Assembly: GCA_014653375.1 (NCBI GenBank)
Contig: JACWEP010000004.1
Location: 1-64,000, forward strand
From: Pelagibacterales bacterium SAG-MED48
GTDB taxonomy: Bacteria; Pseudomonadota; Alphaproteobacteria; Pelagibacterales; Pelagibacteraceae
Length of the DNA: 64,000 nt
Direction: 5' to 3'
The notes beneath the pieces were generated by a model. That model saw nothing but the letters and a program-made list of their open reading frames with translations. It was not told where the DNA came from and searched no databases. A program made the translations under genes and the position numbers. The stretch's first letter is position 1; every line of letters starts with the position of its first letter. This document shows positions 51,479-62,185 of the stretch, in pieces.

Positions 51479-51870
51479 TGAGTGAAGAGTTTAAAGTTGA
51501 AATATTAAATCCAGAAAGATCTTTTTTGGTTAAAGAAGATGTTTCTGAAGTAGTTGTTCCTGCATTTGAAGGAGAAATGGGAATACTTAAAGACCATATT
51601 TCTATAATTTTATTTTTAAAGCCAGGTATAATTAAAATTTTATCAAAATCAGGGGATGAAAATTTTTATGTAGAAGATGGAATTGTTGAATTTAAAAATA
51701 ACAATCTTTCAATTCTAACAAGCTCTATATTTAATCTTAATGATTTTGATAAGACTAAACAACAAGAGTTACTTAAACAAGCGGAAGAAGAAGCAAGTAA
51801 GCCAGAAATTAATGATCAATCTAAATATTTAGTAGATCAAAAAATTGATGTATTAAAATCTATTAATTAA
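51478..51870 (+). CDS. atpC: ATP synthase F1 epsilon subunit
   Basis: A 130-residue protein with the beta-sandwich N-terminal domain (FKVEILNPERSFL, VPAFEGEMGILKDH) and a helical C-terminal part that may be shorter than in E. coli. Epsilon couples rotation to the c ring and inhibits ATP hydrolysis. The last 8 coding bases overlap the 3' end of rppH on the other strand, leaving no room for a terminator between the two genes. Confidence 0.94.
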
Positions 51871-52339
51871 TAATTTTTTTAACTTTTTCTTTGAGCTCTT
51901 TGTAAACATGTAGCTTAAAGTCAACAACAACTTCAGTTATTTGATCAAGTTCAATCCATTTCCAATCTAAAAACTCTGGATTTTTTGTTTCAACATTTAT
52001 CTCTTGCTCTTGACCTGTAAATCTCATTAAGAACCATTTTTGTTTTTGACCCCTATATTTACCTTTCCAAATAATTCCCAACAGGCGATCAGGAAGTTCA
52101 TAGGTTATGGTTCCTTCTAATTCTTTTATTAATTCTACATTTTTAATACTAGTTTCCTCTTCTAATTCTCTATAGGCAGCTTTCAAAAAATCTTCGCCTT
52201 CATCAACACCACCCTGAGGCATCTGCCAAAAATTTTTCGGATTGTCTATTCGTTTTGCAACAAACACTTTATTGCTATCGTTTAACAGAACTATCCCCAC
52301 ACCACTTCTAAGTGGTAATTCACTTAAATTTTTTTTCAT
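51863..52339 (-). CDS. rppH: RNA pyrophosphohydrolase RppH (NudH)
   Basis: A 158-residue Nudix hydrolase. The Nudix box runs from GGVDEGE to RELEEET (about residues 43-63), with PKNFWQMPQGG before it and a W-GKYRGQKQKWFLMRF segment, both typical of RppH. The enzyme removes pyrophosphate from mRNA 5' ends to start decay, and relatives hydrolyse diadenosine polyphosphates. It is the last gene of the long rplU operon, one base after ctpA, and its 3' end overlaps atpC by 8 bp. Confidence 0.93.
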   Translation of the reverse strand: MKKNLSELPLRSGVGIVLLNDSNKVFVAKRIDNPKNFWQMPQGGVDEGEDFLKAAYRELEEETSIKNVELIKELEGTITYELPDRLLGIIWKGKYRGQKQKWFLMRFTGQEQEINVETKNPEFLDWKWIELDQITEVVVDFKLHVYKELKEKVKKIIN

Positions 52340-52340
52340 T

Positions 52341-53480
52341 TTATCCGTTGAGTAGCTTAATAGCGTAATTTAGTTGATTGTCAGTATCAGTTTTGATTCT
52401 AAAATCATCTCCTTCTTCGTTAACTTCAATATCTGGTCTAACTCCAACTTCTGATATAGATTTTCCAGAAGGAAGATAATATTTAGCAACTGTTAATCGT
52501 ATTGCACCCCTATTTTTTAGTGGAATTATAGATTGAACAGATCCTTTACCATAACTATTTTCTCCTACTAAAATTGCTCTTTTATGATCTTTAAGAGCAC
52601 CAGCAACAATTTCAGATGCAGATGCTGAACCATAGTTGATTAAAACTAATAAAGTTTTACCGTCCAGAATATCTCCTTTTTTTGCAAACCATTTTCTATT
52701 CTCAGATTTTTTTCTACTTTTTGTTGATACAATCTCACCATTTTCTAAAAAGAAATCAGAAATTTTAATTGCCTGTGATAACAATCCCCCAGGATTATTT
52801 CTTAAATCTAAAATGTAAGAATTTAAATTCTTATTCTTTTTTAATTTTTTAATTTGTTTTTTAATTTGTTGACTACTGTTGTCATTAAAGGAAGTTAATC
52901 TAAGATACCCAATATCATTTTCTAATAGCTCAGATTTAACAGATTGAACTTCAATTATTTCTCTAACCACATTAAACGTCAAAGCTTTTTTTGCTCCTCT
53001 TCTTCTAACAGTTAATTCTATTTCTGATCCAACAGGACCTCTCATTAAATCAACAGCTTCACTTAAGGATTTGCCCTGAACCTGAATATCATTTATTTTA
53101 ACAATGTAATCTCCAGCTTTTATACCTGCTTTTGATGCAGGTGTATCATCAATCGGGGTAATTACTTTTACAACACCAGCTTCCATACTTACCTCAATTC
53201 CAAGACCTCCAAATTCACCACTTGTCTCAGTTTGCATCTCTTCAAAAATTTCAGGGGACATGTAAGATGAATAAGGGTCAAGTGACTGAAGAAGGCCATT
53301 AATAGCCGAGTCCATACTTTCTGATTGATTAATTTCATCAACGTATTCTTTATTTATTTTTTCGAGAACTTCTCCAAAAAGATCGATTTTTTTATAAATA
53401 TCAATCTCTGCTGAATTTACTTTTTCCAAAAAAAGAAATTGGGTACAAAAAATTATTAAGTAAACTTGAATTTTTTTCAT
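52341..53480 (-). CDS. ctpA: C-terminal processing peptidase (S41 family, CtpA-type)
   Basis: 379 residues from ATG 53480. This start gives a signal peptide (residues 1-24, MKKIQVYLII..., cleavage near NSA-EI) and a 4-bp ATGA overlap with rsfS; an ATG 12 codons earlier would spoil the signal. A PDZ domain (about 90-170) precedes the S41 protease domain. The Ser/Lys dyad is read as Ser287 (NYGSASASE) and Lys312 (SYGKGSVQ). Known members trim C-termini of periplasmic proteins and peptidoglycan hydrolase regulators. Its place behind rsfS is common in alphaproteobacteria. Confidence 0.94.
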   Translation of the reverse strand: MKKIQVYLIIFCTQFLFLEKVNSAEIDIYKKIDLFGEVLEKINKEYVDEINQSESMDSAINGLLQSLDPYSSYMSPEIFEEMQTETSGEFGGLGIEVSMEAGVVKVITPIDDTPASKAGIKAGDYIVKINDIQVQGKSLSEAVDLMRGPVGSEIELTVRRRGAKKALTFNVVREIIEVQSVKSELLENDIGYLRLTSFNDNSSQQIKKQIKKLKKNKNLNSYILDLRNNPGGLLSQAIKISDFFLENGEIVSTKSRKKSENRKWFAKKGDILDGKTLLVLINYGSASASEIVAGALKDHKRAILVGENSYGKGSVQSIIPLKNRGAIRLTVAKYYLPSGKSISEVGVRPDIEVNEEGDDFRIKTDTDNQLNYAIKLLNG

Positions 53481-53827
53481 ATGATAACTTTCTCTTTTGG
53501 AATTAATTCTGACCAAATTTTTTCAAGCTCATAAAATTTTCTTTTTTCAGGATGAAAGATATGTACAATTAAATCAATTCCATCAACTAGTTTCCATTCA
53601 CTACTTTCTTTACCTTCTATTTTTGAGTTTTTTACACCATTATCTTTTAGCTTTTCTAGAACTTGTTCTGATAAAGATTGAATGTGTCTTGAGGAGGTTC
53701 CGCTTGCAATAATCATAAAGTCAGCCATTGAGCTTTTATCTTTAAGATCAATAGCTACAATGTCTTCTGCTTTATTAGTATCCAATGTATTGATTACAAT
53801 GTTTTTTAGATCTGAAATTTTATCCAT
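53477..53827 (-). CDS. rsfS: Ribosome silencing factor RsfS
   Basis: A 116-residue protein with the DUF143 core: DIVAIDLKDKSSMADFMIIASG, then HIQSLSEQVLEKLK and the WKLVDGIDLIVHIFHPEKRKFYELEKIW end. RsfS binds L14 and blocks subunit joining during starvation. It lies between nadD and ctpA, the usual neighbours, and overlaps ctpA by 4 bp. Confidence 0.95.
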   Translation of the reverse strand: MDKISDLKNIVINTLDTNKAEDIVAIDLKDKSSMADFMIIASGTSSRHIQSLSEQVLEKLKDNGVKNSKIEGKESSEWKLVDGIDLIVHIFHPEKRKFYELEKIWSELIPKEKVII

Positions 53828-53844
53828 TAATTGAATCTAGACTA

Positions 53845-54366
53845 TCAAATTTTTCTTAATTGAGAAGATGAAATGTTGACTTTTTCAAACTCAACGAATG
53901 TAAGAATACTTTTGTTAAGTTCTTTAAATGTCTTTGATTTTAAAGAACTTTTTTTGTAACCATGACGATCAAAAACTAAAATATTACATTTTTGTGAAAT
54001 TGATTTTGATTTATGCCATTTATGAAAGTTAATTAAGTTATCTGCACCCATTAAAAAGTAAATTTCTATATTATTATTTTTTTTAATATGGTTAATTAAA
54101 TCAATAGTTTTGTTTGATTTAATAACATTTTCATAAAACCTTACTTTTATAAAAGAGTTTGTTCCGATTATTTCTTTACAATCTTTAATTCTTTTAGATA
54201 GTAACGTTTCACTTTCTGCTTTAAATGGATTTTTTTTAGTTATTGCCCAAATTATTCTTTCTAGATTAAATCGTTTTTTTGCTTCTTTTGAAATTGCTAA
54301 ATGACCTTTGTGAGCTGGGTCAAATGATCCGCCTAATATTCCAACTTTAATTTTTTTATTAATCAA
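53845..54366 (-). CDS. nadD: Nicotinate-nucleotide adenylyltransferase NadD
   Basis: A 173-residue nucleotidyltransferase with the GGSFDPAHKGHLAIS nucleotide-binding block, FLMGADNLINFHKWHKS, and the ISSSQLRKI motif equivalent to ISSTxIR. It makes nicotinate adenine dinucleotide in NAD synthesis. The protein ends immediately after the ISSS motif, without the 20-30 residues that usually follow; the catalytic parts are present. One base separates it from proA. The short end looks natural rather than a frameshift, since no continuation is found downstream. Confidence 0.92.
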   Translation of the reverse strand: MINKKIKVGILGGSFDPAHKGHLAISKEAKKRFNLERIIWAITKKNPFKAESETLLSKRIKDCKEIIGTNSFIKVRFYENVIKSNKTIDLINHIKKNNNIEIYFLMGADNLINFHKWHKSKSISQKCNILVFDRHGYKKSSLKSKTFKELNKSILTFVEFEKVNISSSQLRKI

Positions 54367-54367
54367 A

Positions 54368-55618
54368 TTAGTCTCTTATTTTTCCTTTACTTGAAATTTC
54401 ATATTTATATGAAACTAATTGTTCTAAACCAACAGGACCTCTTGGTGGAAGAGTATTTGTTGAAATACCTACTTCTCCTCCAAAACCAAATTCACCACCA
54501 TCAGCAAATTGAGTTGAAGTATTATGCATAGCAATAGAACTTTTTACATTTTTTAAAAATTGTTGTGCAGTTTTTTTATTTTTAGTAATAATTGCATCCG
54601 TATGCATAGTTCCATATTTATTTATATGATTAATAGCTGCTTTACAGTTTTTTACAATTTTTACAGAAACAGTTGATGTTAAATATTCTGTCGACCAATC
54701 TTTCTCTTTAGCTGGATACAGTTTACCTTTGTAATATCTTTTTAAAATATTATCGCCATATATCTTGCAATTTTCATCTTCAAGTTTTTTTAAAATTGGA
54801 TTACAAAATTTTTTAACTATTTTTTCATGTATTAGAATTGTTTCTGTTGCACCACAAATACTAGTATTTCTTAACTTGGCATTGTAAACAATATTTAATG
54901 CCATTTTCAATTCTGCATCTTTATCTATGAATGTGTGGCAAAGCCCTTCCAAGTGTCCAATGATGGGTACTTTTGAAAATTCTTGAACTCTTTTTACTAA
55001 ATTTTTTCCTCCACGTGGTATTATTACATCAATATATTTTTTCATTTTTGAAAGCATTGTGTCGACCATTTTTCTTTCTTTAGAGTCAACAAATTGAATG
55101 AAGTTCTCATCAACTTTATTTCTTTTTAAAGCTTTTTGAAATAATTTTGCTAAAATTCTATTGGTATTTATTGCCTCTGATCCACCTTTTAAAATTACAG
55201 CATTTCCAGATTTAAAACATAGAGCCGCTACATCTGATGTAACGTTGGGCCTACTTTCATAAATTACCCCAATAACACCTATTGGTATTGATACTCTTTT
55301 AATATTTAATCCATTAGGTCTACTCCATTTTTCTAATACAATATTTACAGGATCTTTCAGTTTTGATATTTTTTTAATAGAGCTTACAATACCTTTTAAT
55401 TTCACCTCATTCACAATTAGTCTATTAATAAGATTTTCTTTTAATCCTTTGTTTTCAGCAAATTTAATATCTTTTTTATTTTCTCTTAGAATAGATCTTT
55501 TTTCTTTATTAATTAATAAGGCGTAGTTATTTAAAACTTTATTTTTTATTTTAGTATTTATTTTTATCTCAGAAGCTTTTCTAGCTTTAATACCAATTAA
55601 ATTCATAAATTTATTCAT
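54368..55618 (-). CDS. proA: Gamma-glutamyl phosphate reductase ProA
   Basis: A 416-residue aldehyde-dehydrogenase-like enzyme. Landmarks are PIGVIGVIYESRPNVTSD, ILKGGSEAINTN, the nucleophile Cys in NTSICGATETIL and the C-terminal GPVGLEQLVSYKYEI. It reduces glutamyl-5-phosphate to the semialdehyde in proline synthesis. It follows proB at a 1-bp distance and shares the operon with rplU-rpmA-obgE. Confidence 0.97.
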   Translation of the reverse strand: MNKFMNLIGIKARKASEIKINTKIKNKVLNNYALLINKEKRSILRENKKDIKFAENKGLKENLINRLIVNEVKLKGIVSSIKKISKLKDPVNIVLEKWSRPNGLNIKRVSIPIGVIGVIYESRPNVTSDVAALCFKSGNAVILKGGSEAINTNRILAKLFQKALKRNKVDENFIQFVDSKERKMVDTMLSKMKKYIDVIIPRGGKNLVKRVQEFSKVPIIGHLEGLCHTFIDKDAELKMALNIVYNAKLRNTSICGATETILIHEKIVKKFCNPILKKLEDENCKIYGDNILKRYYKGKLYPAKEKDWSTEYLTSTVSVKIVKNCKAAINHINKYGTMHTDAIITKNKKTAQQFLKNVKSSIAMHNTSTQFADGGEFGFGGEVGISTNTLPPRGPVGLEQLVSYKYEISSKGKIRD

Positions 55619-55619
55619 T

Positions 55620-57723
<2,104 letters not shown>

Positions 57724-57726
57724 CTA

Positions 57727-57981
57727 TTAATTGGGTTTTACTGAAACGAAAGTTCTATCTGCTTTAGATTTTTTGAACACAACTTTACCCTTAACAACTG
57801 AGAAAATTGAATGATCTTTACCCATTCCTACATTTTCTCCAGGAAAAATTTTAGTTCCTCTTTGTCTTACAATTATATTTCCAGGTATTACTGTTTCACC
57901 ACCGTATTTTTTAACACCAAGTCTTCGCCCAGCACTGTCTCGTCCGTTTCTCGATGATCCACCTGCTTTTTTTGTTGCCAT
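57727..57981 (-). CDS. rpmA: 50S ribosomal protein L27
   Basis: An 84-residue protein with the L27 start [20 protein letters not shown] and the [21 protein letters not shown] block. The N-terminus reaches the peptidyl-transferase centre. It begins at MATKKAGG directly, so no N-terminal cleavage as in Firmicutes is needed. It lies 12 bp after rplU. Confidence 0.98.
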   Translation of the reverse strand: MATKKAGGSSRNGRDSAGRRLGVKKYGGETVIPGNIIVRQRGTKIFPGENVGMGKDHSIFSVVKGKVVFKKSKADRTFVSVKPN

Positions 57982-57993
57982 AACTTACCTAAT

Positions 57994-58407
57994 TTATTTG
58001 CTTGCTACTTCTGTTTTTACTTTAACTTCGGTCTCAACTTTTTTAGTTGGTTTAGTCATTTTTTCTGCTTCTGCTAAAACTTTACCATCTTTAGAAAAAA
58101 TTTTATTAATTCTAATCATTGTATGTTCTTGTCTATGACCATTTTTTCTTCTTGAATTGTGTCTTCTTCTTTTTTTGAAGATTAAAATTGTTCTATCTTT
58201 GCCATTTTTAATTAAATCAGCTTCTACTTTTGCACCATCGACATATGGAGAGCCTATTTCTATAGATTTATCATCACCGTATGCAAGTATTTCGTTAAAT
58301 TCTATTTTAGACTCAGGTTTTGAGTCTAGTAATTTTTCAATTTTTAGGATTTCACCAGCTTTAACTTTATACTGTTTTCCACCTGTTTTTATTACTGCGT
58401 ATGACAT
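57994..58407 (-). CDS. rplU: 50S ribosomal protein L21 with charged C-terminal extension
   Basis: 137 residues. The L21 core (1-102; MSYAVIKTGGKQYKV, KKRRRHNSRRKNGHRQEHT) is followed by a tail of about 35 residues rich in Lys, Glu and Val (EAEKMTKPTKKVETEVKVK). L21 binds 23S rRNA and L20. It is the first gene of a nine-gene minus-strand operon with a good promoter about 30 bp upstream. Confidence 0.97.
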   Translation of the reverse strand: MSYAVIKTGGKQYKVKAGEILKIEKLLDSKPESKIEFNEILAYGDDKSIEIGSPYVDGAKVEADLIKNGKDRTILIFKKRRRHNSRRKNGHRQEHTMIRINKIFSKDGKVLAEAEKMTKPTKKVETEVKVKTEVASK

Positions 58408-58434
58408 AGTATGAATTTAAATTTAAGTTACCGC

Positions 58435-58462
58435 AATATAGTTGTAGCAAGGTTTTAGTCAA
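58435..58462 (-). promoter_or_regulatory. Sigma70-type promoter for the rplU operon
   Basis: On the minus strand TTGACT (58462-58457) and TATATT (58440-58435) are separated by 16 bases, and the rplU ATG is 27 bases downstream of the -10. The promoter sits in the 65-bp gap after gloB, and the -35 box is only 10 bp from the gloB stop. Confidence 0.75.
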
Positions 58463-58472
58463 GTCGAATTAA

Positions 58473-59192
58473 CTAGAAATTATCCTTTAAATCTCTCAAT
58501 TTTGAAAAAGATTCGATGTTATTTGCTCTTAAAAATATATTGCATTCTATCTCATCTTTTAGAGTAGATGGAATTGAAGGGGTATTATTTACAAGTTTTT
58601 TTTTAATATCTATTATCTTCTTTTGAAGATCTAAATTTGCTGGATCATGTTTAATACAAAATTTAGAATTCTGAAGTGTATATTCGTGCCCACAATAAAT
58701 CTTAGTATCTTCTGGTAGACTTTTTATTTTATTTAAAGAAGTAAACATTTCTTCATAAGTGCCCTCAAAAATTTTACCACAACCAAGTGAAAATAATGTG
58801 TCTCCAGTAAAGATTAATTTCTCCTTAAAAAAATAAAAACTAATATGGCCAGTAGTATGTCCAGGAATATGCATAATTTTTGCTTCAAAATTCTCAGCTT
58901 TCCATAGTTGATTGTCTTCTACCAAAATATCAATCTCTGGAATTCTATTCGCATCATCCTTATAGCCAACTACAATAGAATTATATTTTTTCTTTAAATC
59001 TATATTGCCTCCAATATGATCAAAATGGTGATGTGTATTTAGAATATATTTTAAATTAATATTATTTTTTTCTATAAATTTTATAATTGGTTCTGCTTCA
59101 CTAGGATCAATAACACATGCATTATTATTAATTTCATCAACTATCAAATAACTATAATTATCTTGTAAGCATGGAATTATTTCGATTCTCAT
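58473..59192 (-). CDS. gloB: Hydroxyacylglutathione hydrolase (glyoxalase II)
   Basis: 239 residues from ATG 59192 (MRIEIIPCLQDNYSYLI), one base after the metW stop; a TTG four codons upstream is less likely. The metallo-beta-lactamase metal motif THHHFDHIGG, the GHTTGHISFYF block, FTGDTLFSLGCGKIFEG and YCGHEYT are all present. It hydrolyses S-D-lactoylglutathione in methylglyoxal detoxification. It follows metX-metW, as in several alphaproteobacteria. Confidence 0.94.
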   Translation of the reverse strand: MRIEIIPCLQDNYSYLIVDEINNNACVIDPSEAEPIIKFIEKNNINLKYILNTHHHFDHIGGNIDLKKKYNSIVVGYKDDANRIPEIDILVEDNQLWKAENFEAKIMHIPGHTTGHISFYFFKEKLIFTGDTLFSLGCGKIFEGTYEEMFTSLNKIKSLPEDTKIYCGHEYTLQNSKFCIKHDPANLDLQKKIIDIKKKLVNNTPSIPSTLKDEIECNIFLRANNIESFSKLRDLKDNF

Positions 59193-59193
59193 A

Positions 59194-59790
59194 TTATTTT
59201 TCAATTAAAAAAATCCCCAGATCAGCGAATAAGTTTTTAATTCCTAAATTAGAATTGTTAATTAGCGAAACATCTTCATTATTTAGTGCAAGTGATTTAA
59301 AAATTTTAAAATTTCTAGATTTTACAAAATGAACAAAATCTTTAATTGTACACATGTGTAGATTAGGAGTATTATACCATTCATCTGGTAACGTTTTAGT
59401 TATAGGCATTGTACCTTTGGTTAATAAATGAAGTCTAATTTTCCAGTAACCAAAATTAGGAATTGTAACTATTGCTTTATTTCCAACTCTTAATAATTCA
59501 TTAATTACTAGTTCAGGATTTAAAAATGCTTGAAGTGTTTGACTCAAAACAACATAATCGAAAGATTTGTCAGGAAATTGACTTAAATCTTTTTCAGCAT
59601 TTCCTTCGATAACAGTCAAACCTTTTGCTATACATTTTTGAACTTTGTCTTTTGAAATTTCTAAACCTCTAATATCAATATTTTTGTTATCTTTCAAAAA
59701 CTTCATTAAGGTGCCATCTGCGCACCCAACATCTAAAACTCTTTTATCTTTTTCAATTAAATCAGCAATTACTTTAAATTCATTTTTCAT
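59194..59790 (-). CDS. metW: Methionine biosynthesis protein MetW
   Basis: A 198-residue SAM-dependent methyltransferase-fold protein. VLDVGCADGTLMKFL is the SAM motif; LSQTLQAF, IPNFGYWKIR and LPDEWYNTPNLHMCTI are MetW-specific blocks. MetW is known to be needed with MetX for homoserine acylation in many proteobacteria that use the MetX/MetW pair, though its exact role is debated. It lies 2 bp after metX and shares the SAM-II-controlled transcript. Confidence 0.95.
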   Translation of the reverse strand: MKNEFKVIADLIEKDKRVLDVGCADGTLMKFLKDNKNIDIRGLEISKDKVQKCIAKGLTVIEGNAEKDLSQFPDKSFDYVVLSQTLQAFLNPELVINELLRVGNKAIVTIPNFGYWKIRLHLLTKGTMPITKTLPDEWYNTPNLHMCTIKDFVHFVKSRNFKIFKSLALNNEDVSLINNSNLGIKNLFADLGIFLIEK

Positions 59791-59792
59791 AG

Positions 59793-60923
59793 TTAATTTT
59801 CTGTATAAGATTTATCTAAAAAATTTTTAAGTGAATTTAAAAAATTTGGAACATCAAGTAAGAATGAGTCATGTCCTTTGTCTGACTCAATTTCAACAAA
59901 ACCTACATCAGCACCAATAGCGTTTAAAGCAATTACGATATCTTTATTTTCCTGAGTTGGGTAAAGCCAATCTGAAGTGAAAGATATTATAAAAAATTTA
60001 GCTTCAGTTTCTTTAAAAGCATCTGATAAATTTCCTTTAAATTGCTTTCCTAAATCAAAGTAATCCATAGCTCTAGTAATATAAAGGTAGCTGTTAGCAT
60101 CAAATCTATCCACAAAAACTGATCCTTGATATCTAAGATAGCTTTCAATTTGAAAATCTGCATCAAAACTAAATTTAATTTCCTCTCTCTCTTGTAGTTT
60201 TCTTCCAAATTTTTCCTGAAGACTTTTTTTTGAAAGATATGTTATATGGGCAGCCATTCTTGCAACAGCCAAACCTCTATTTGGAACAGTTTCTTTAGTA
60301 TTGTAGTTTCCTTCGTTCCAATTGTTGTCCGCAGTAATTGCTTGTCTACCAAGTTCATTGAATGCAATATTTTGAGCTGAATGACTAGAGGTGCATGCAA
60401 TAGGAATTACAGTTTTAGCTTTATCTGGAAAATTGCTAATAAATTGAAGAACTTGCATGCCTCCCATGGATCCACCAACAACAGAAAAAAGTTTTTCTAT
60501 TCCAAAGTGATCAAGTAAATTATTCTGTGCATTGACCATATCATTGATAGTGATTACTGGAAAATTAGTACCTAAAATTTTTTGTGTATTAGGATCTTTA
60601 TGACTTGGTCCAAATGAACCCATACATCCACCAATTACATTTGAACAAATTATAAAATACTTATTAGTATCAATTGCTTTATCTGGACCTACCGCATAGG
60701 ACCACCAACCATCTTTATTTGTAATTGGATTTAGACCAGTTACAAATTGATCACCCGTTAGTGCATGAAAGATTAAAATAGCATTATCTTTGTTTTTATT
60801 TAATGACCCATAAGTTTCATAAGCAATTGGAAAATTATTAATTGTTTTTCCACAATCTAGTTTTAGTGGTTTTTTAACTATTAGAGTTTTTAAATTTATC
60901 TCTGTATTCATAATAAAAGTCAT
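59793..60923 (-). CDS. metX: Homoserine O-acyltransferase MetX
   Basis: A 376-residue alpha/beta-hydrolase-fold acyltransferase. FHALTGDQF is the oxyanion region, [11 protein letters not shown] holds the nucleophile Ser, and [12 protein letters not shown] and [11 protein letters not shown] supply Asp and His. It activates homoserine by acyl transfer (acetyl or succinyl) for methionine synthesis. ATG 60923 and ATG 60911 (MNTEINLK) are both possible starts; no Shine-Dalgarno separates them. A SAM-II riboswitch and a promoter lie directly upstream. Forms an operon with metW and gloB. Confidence 0.96.
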   Translation of the reverse strand: MTFIMNTEINLKTLIVKKPLKLDCGKTINNFPIAYETYGSLNKNKDNAILIFHALTGDQFVTGLNPITNKDGWWSYAVGPDKAIDTNKYFIICSNVIGGCMGSFGPSHKDPNTQKILGTNFPVITINDMVNAQNNLLDHFGIEKLFSVVGGSMGGMQVLQFISNFPDKAKTVIPIACTSSHSAQNIAFNELGRQAITADNNWNEGNYNTKETVPNRGLAVARMAAHITYLSKKSLQEKFGRKLQEREEIKFSFDADFQIESYLRYQGSVFVDRFDANSYLYITRAMDYFDLGKQFKGNLSDAFKETEAKFFIISFTSDWLYPTQENKDIVIALNAIGADVGFVEIESDKGHDSFLLDVPNFLNSLKNFLDKSYTEN

Positions 60924-60938
60924 TAATTGAATTGAGAG

Positions 60939-60945
60939 AAAAAAA
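60939..60945 (-). other. U7 tract just after the SAM-II aptamer
   Basis: On the minus strand seven consecutive T residues follow the aptamer's GCUAAAAUUG. There is no Shine-Dalgarno downstream as in textbook SAM-II leaders. The tract could help transcription termination or could simply reflect base composition. Confidence 0.35.
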
Positions 60946-60948
60946 CAA

Positions 60949-60996
60949 TTTTAGCGGTTTTTTTTAAGCGCTCGCAATTCAGTTAAATCAGCGCAT
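60949..60996 (-). promoter_or_regulatory. SAM-II riboswitch
   Basis: On the minus strand the sequence GCGCUGAUUUAAC, AAUUGC and AGCGC, an A-rich linker, then GCUAAAA follows the SAM-II consensus closely. P1 pairs 60994-60990 with 60972-60968 (GCGCU/AGCGC), and the 3' GCUAAAA (60955-60949) supplies the pseudoknot strand. SAM-II binds S-adenosylmethionine and commonly sits before metX/metA in alphaproteobacteria. It is 25 bases before the metX ATG at 60923, so high SAM should lower metX-metW-gloB expression. Confidence 0.93.
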
Positions 60997-61000
60997 AAAT

Positions 61001-61029
61001 TTTGTACAAGAAGTTATTTATTATGTCAA
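61001..61029 (-). promoter_or_regulatory. Promoter for the SAM-II/metX transcript
   Basis: Minus strand TTGACA (61029-61024), 17-base spacer, TACAAA (61006-61001). The expected start falls near 60994, the first base of the riboswitch P1 helix, which supports both calls. Confidence 0.7.
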
Positions 61030-61041
61030 TTATTTTAAAAA

Positions 61042-61070
61042 TTGTCTTATTCTATGTAAAAATTTTTAAT
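61042..61070 (+). promoter_or_regulatory. Possible hisC-tyrA promoter
   Basis: Plus strand TTGTCT (61042-61047), 17 bases, TTTAAT (61065-61070); the hisC ATG is 31 bases downstream. It is divergent from the metX promoter, with the two -35 boxes about 12 bp apart, so they may compete. Moderate match only in an AT-rich background. Confidence 0.45.
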
Positions 61071-61101
61071 TTTATCTATAAAGAACCCATAAATTAAAAA
61101 T

Positions 61102-62184
61102 ATGATTACACCAAAATTTAAAAAATTTAATATTGAGGCTTATAAACCTGGTAAATCTAAGATTAAAAAACTAAAAAAAATTATTAAATTATCAGCTAAT
61201 GAATCAGCTTTAGGAATGAGTCCTAAAGCAACCAAGATATTATCCAATAAAAAATTTAATTTAGAGAGATATCCTGACGGCAAATCTCAAAATTTAAGAG
61301 CAGAAATATCAAAAAAATTTGATTGTAATCGTGATAAAATCATATGTGGAGCAGGTTCGGATGAGGTTATTCAAATGATATGTCAATTATTTTTAAAACC
61401 TAAAGATGAAGTCGTAGTTCCACAATATAGTTTTCTGATGTACAGAATTTATGCAAATATTGTTGGTGCTAAGGTTGTGTTTGCAAAAGAAGTTAATTTT
61501 AAAATTTCAAGTAATGAAATTCTTAAAAAGATAAACAAAAATACAAAAATTGTTTTTATAGCCAATCCAAATAATCCAACAGGAACTTATTTAACAAAAA
61601 ATGAAATATTAGATCTTAGAAAAAAATTAAATAAAAATATTTTACTAGTGGTAGATGATGCTTATGCTGAATATATGAAAAATAAAGATTATAAATCAGG
61701 ATTAGATTTGTTTAAAAATAAAGATAATGTTTTTGTACTAAGAACATTTTCTAAAATATTCGGACTAGCTTCTTTAAGAGTTGGATGGGGATATGGATCT
61801 AAAAAAATAATAACTGCACTAAATGTTATAAAACCTCCATTTAATGTTGGTCACCTTGGGCAATTAGCAGCAACAGAGTCGCTTAAAGATAAAAAATTTA
61901 TAGAACGCTCAATAAAACATAATTTGTATTATGCTAAGAAGATAAAATCTTATCTTGAGCAACATAATATTTTTTCTAATGCAATTTCTGCAAATTTCCT
62001 ATTTTTAGATTTTGAAAAATGCAAATATACAGCCAAGTATTTTTATGAGAGATTAAAAAAAAAAGGAATTATTGTAAGATCTACAGAAGATGGTTATCAC
62101 ATTAAAAATAAATTAAGATTAACTATTGGGTCTAAAAGTGAAAATTTAGCATTTATGAATGCTGTAAAAAAAATATTAAGTTAA
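61102..62184 (+). CDS. hisC: Histidinol-phosphate/aromatic aminotransferase HisC
   Basis: A 360-residue PLP enzyme. KLSANESALGMSPKA, GAGSDEVIQMI, IANPNNPTGTY, DDAYAEYM and the PLP lysine in RTFSKIFGLASLRVGWGYG (Lys218) fit HisC. The family makes histidinol phosphate, and several members also transaminate prephenate or phenylpyruvate. Being next to tyrA and not in a his operon, it probably serves tyrosine/phenylalanine synthesis too (inference). One base separates it from tyrA. Confidence 0.93.
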   Translation: MITPKFKKFNIEAYKPGKSKIKKLKKIIKLSANESALGMSPKATKILSNKKFNLERYPDGKSQNLRAEISKKFDCNRDKIICGAGSDEVIQMICQLFLKPKDEVVVPQYSFLMYRIYANIVGAKVVFAKEVNFKISSNEILKKINKNTKIVFIANPNNPTGTYLTKNEILDLRKKLNKNILLVVDDAYAEYMKNKDYKSGLDLFKNKDNVFVLRTFSKIFGLASLRVGWGYGSKKIITALNVIKPPFNVGHLGQLAATESLKDKKFIERSIKHNLYYAKKIKSYLEQHNIFSNAISANFLFLDFEKCKYTAKYFYERLKKKGIIVRSTEDGYHIKNKLRLTIGSKSENLAFMNAVKKILS

Positions 62185-62185
62185 T

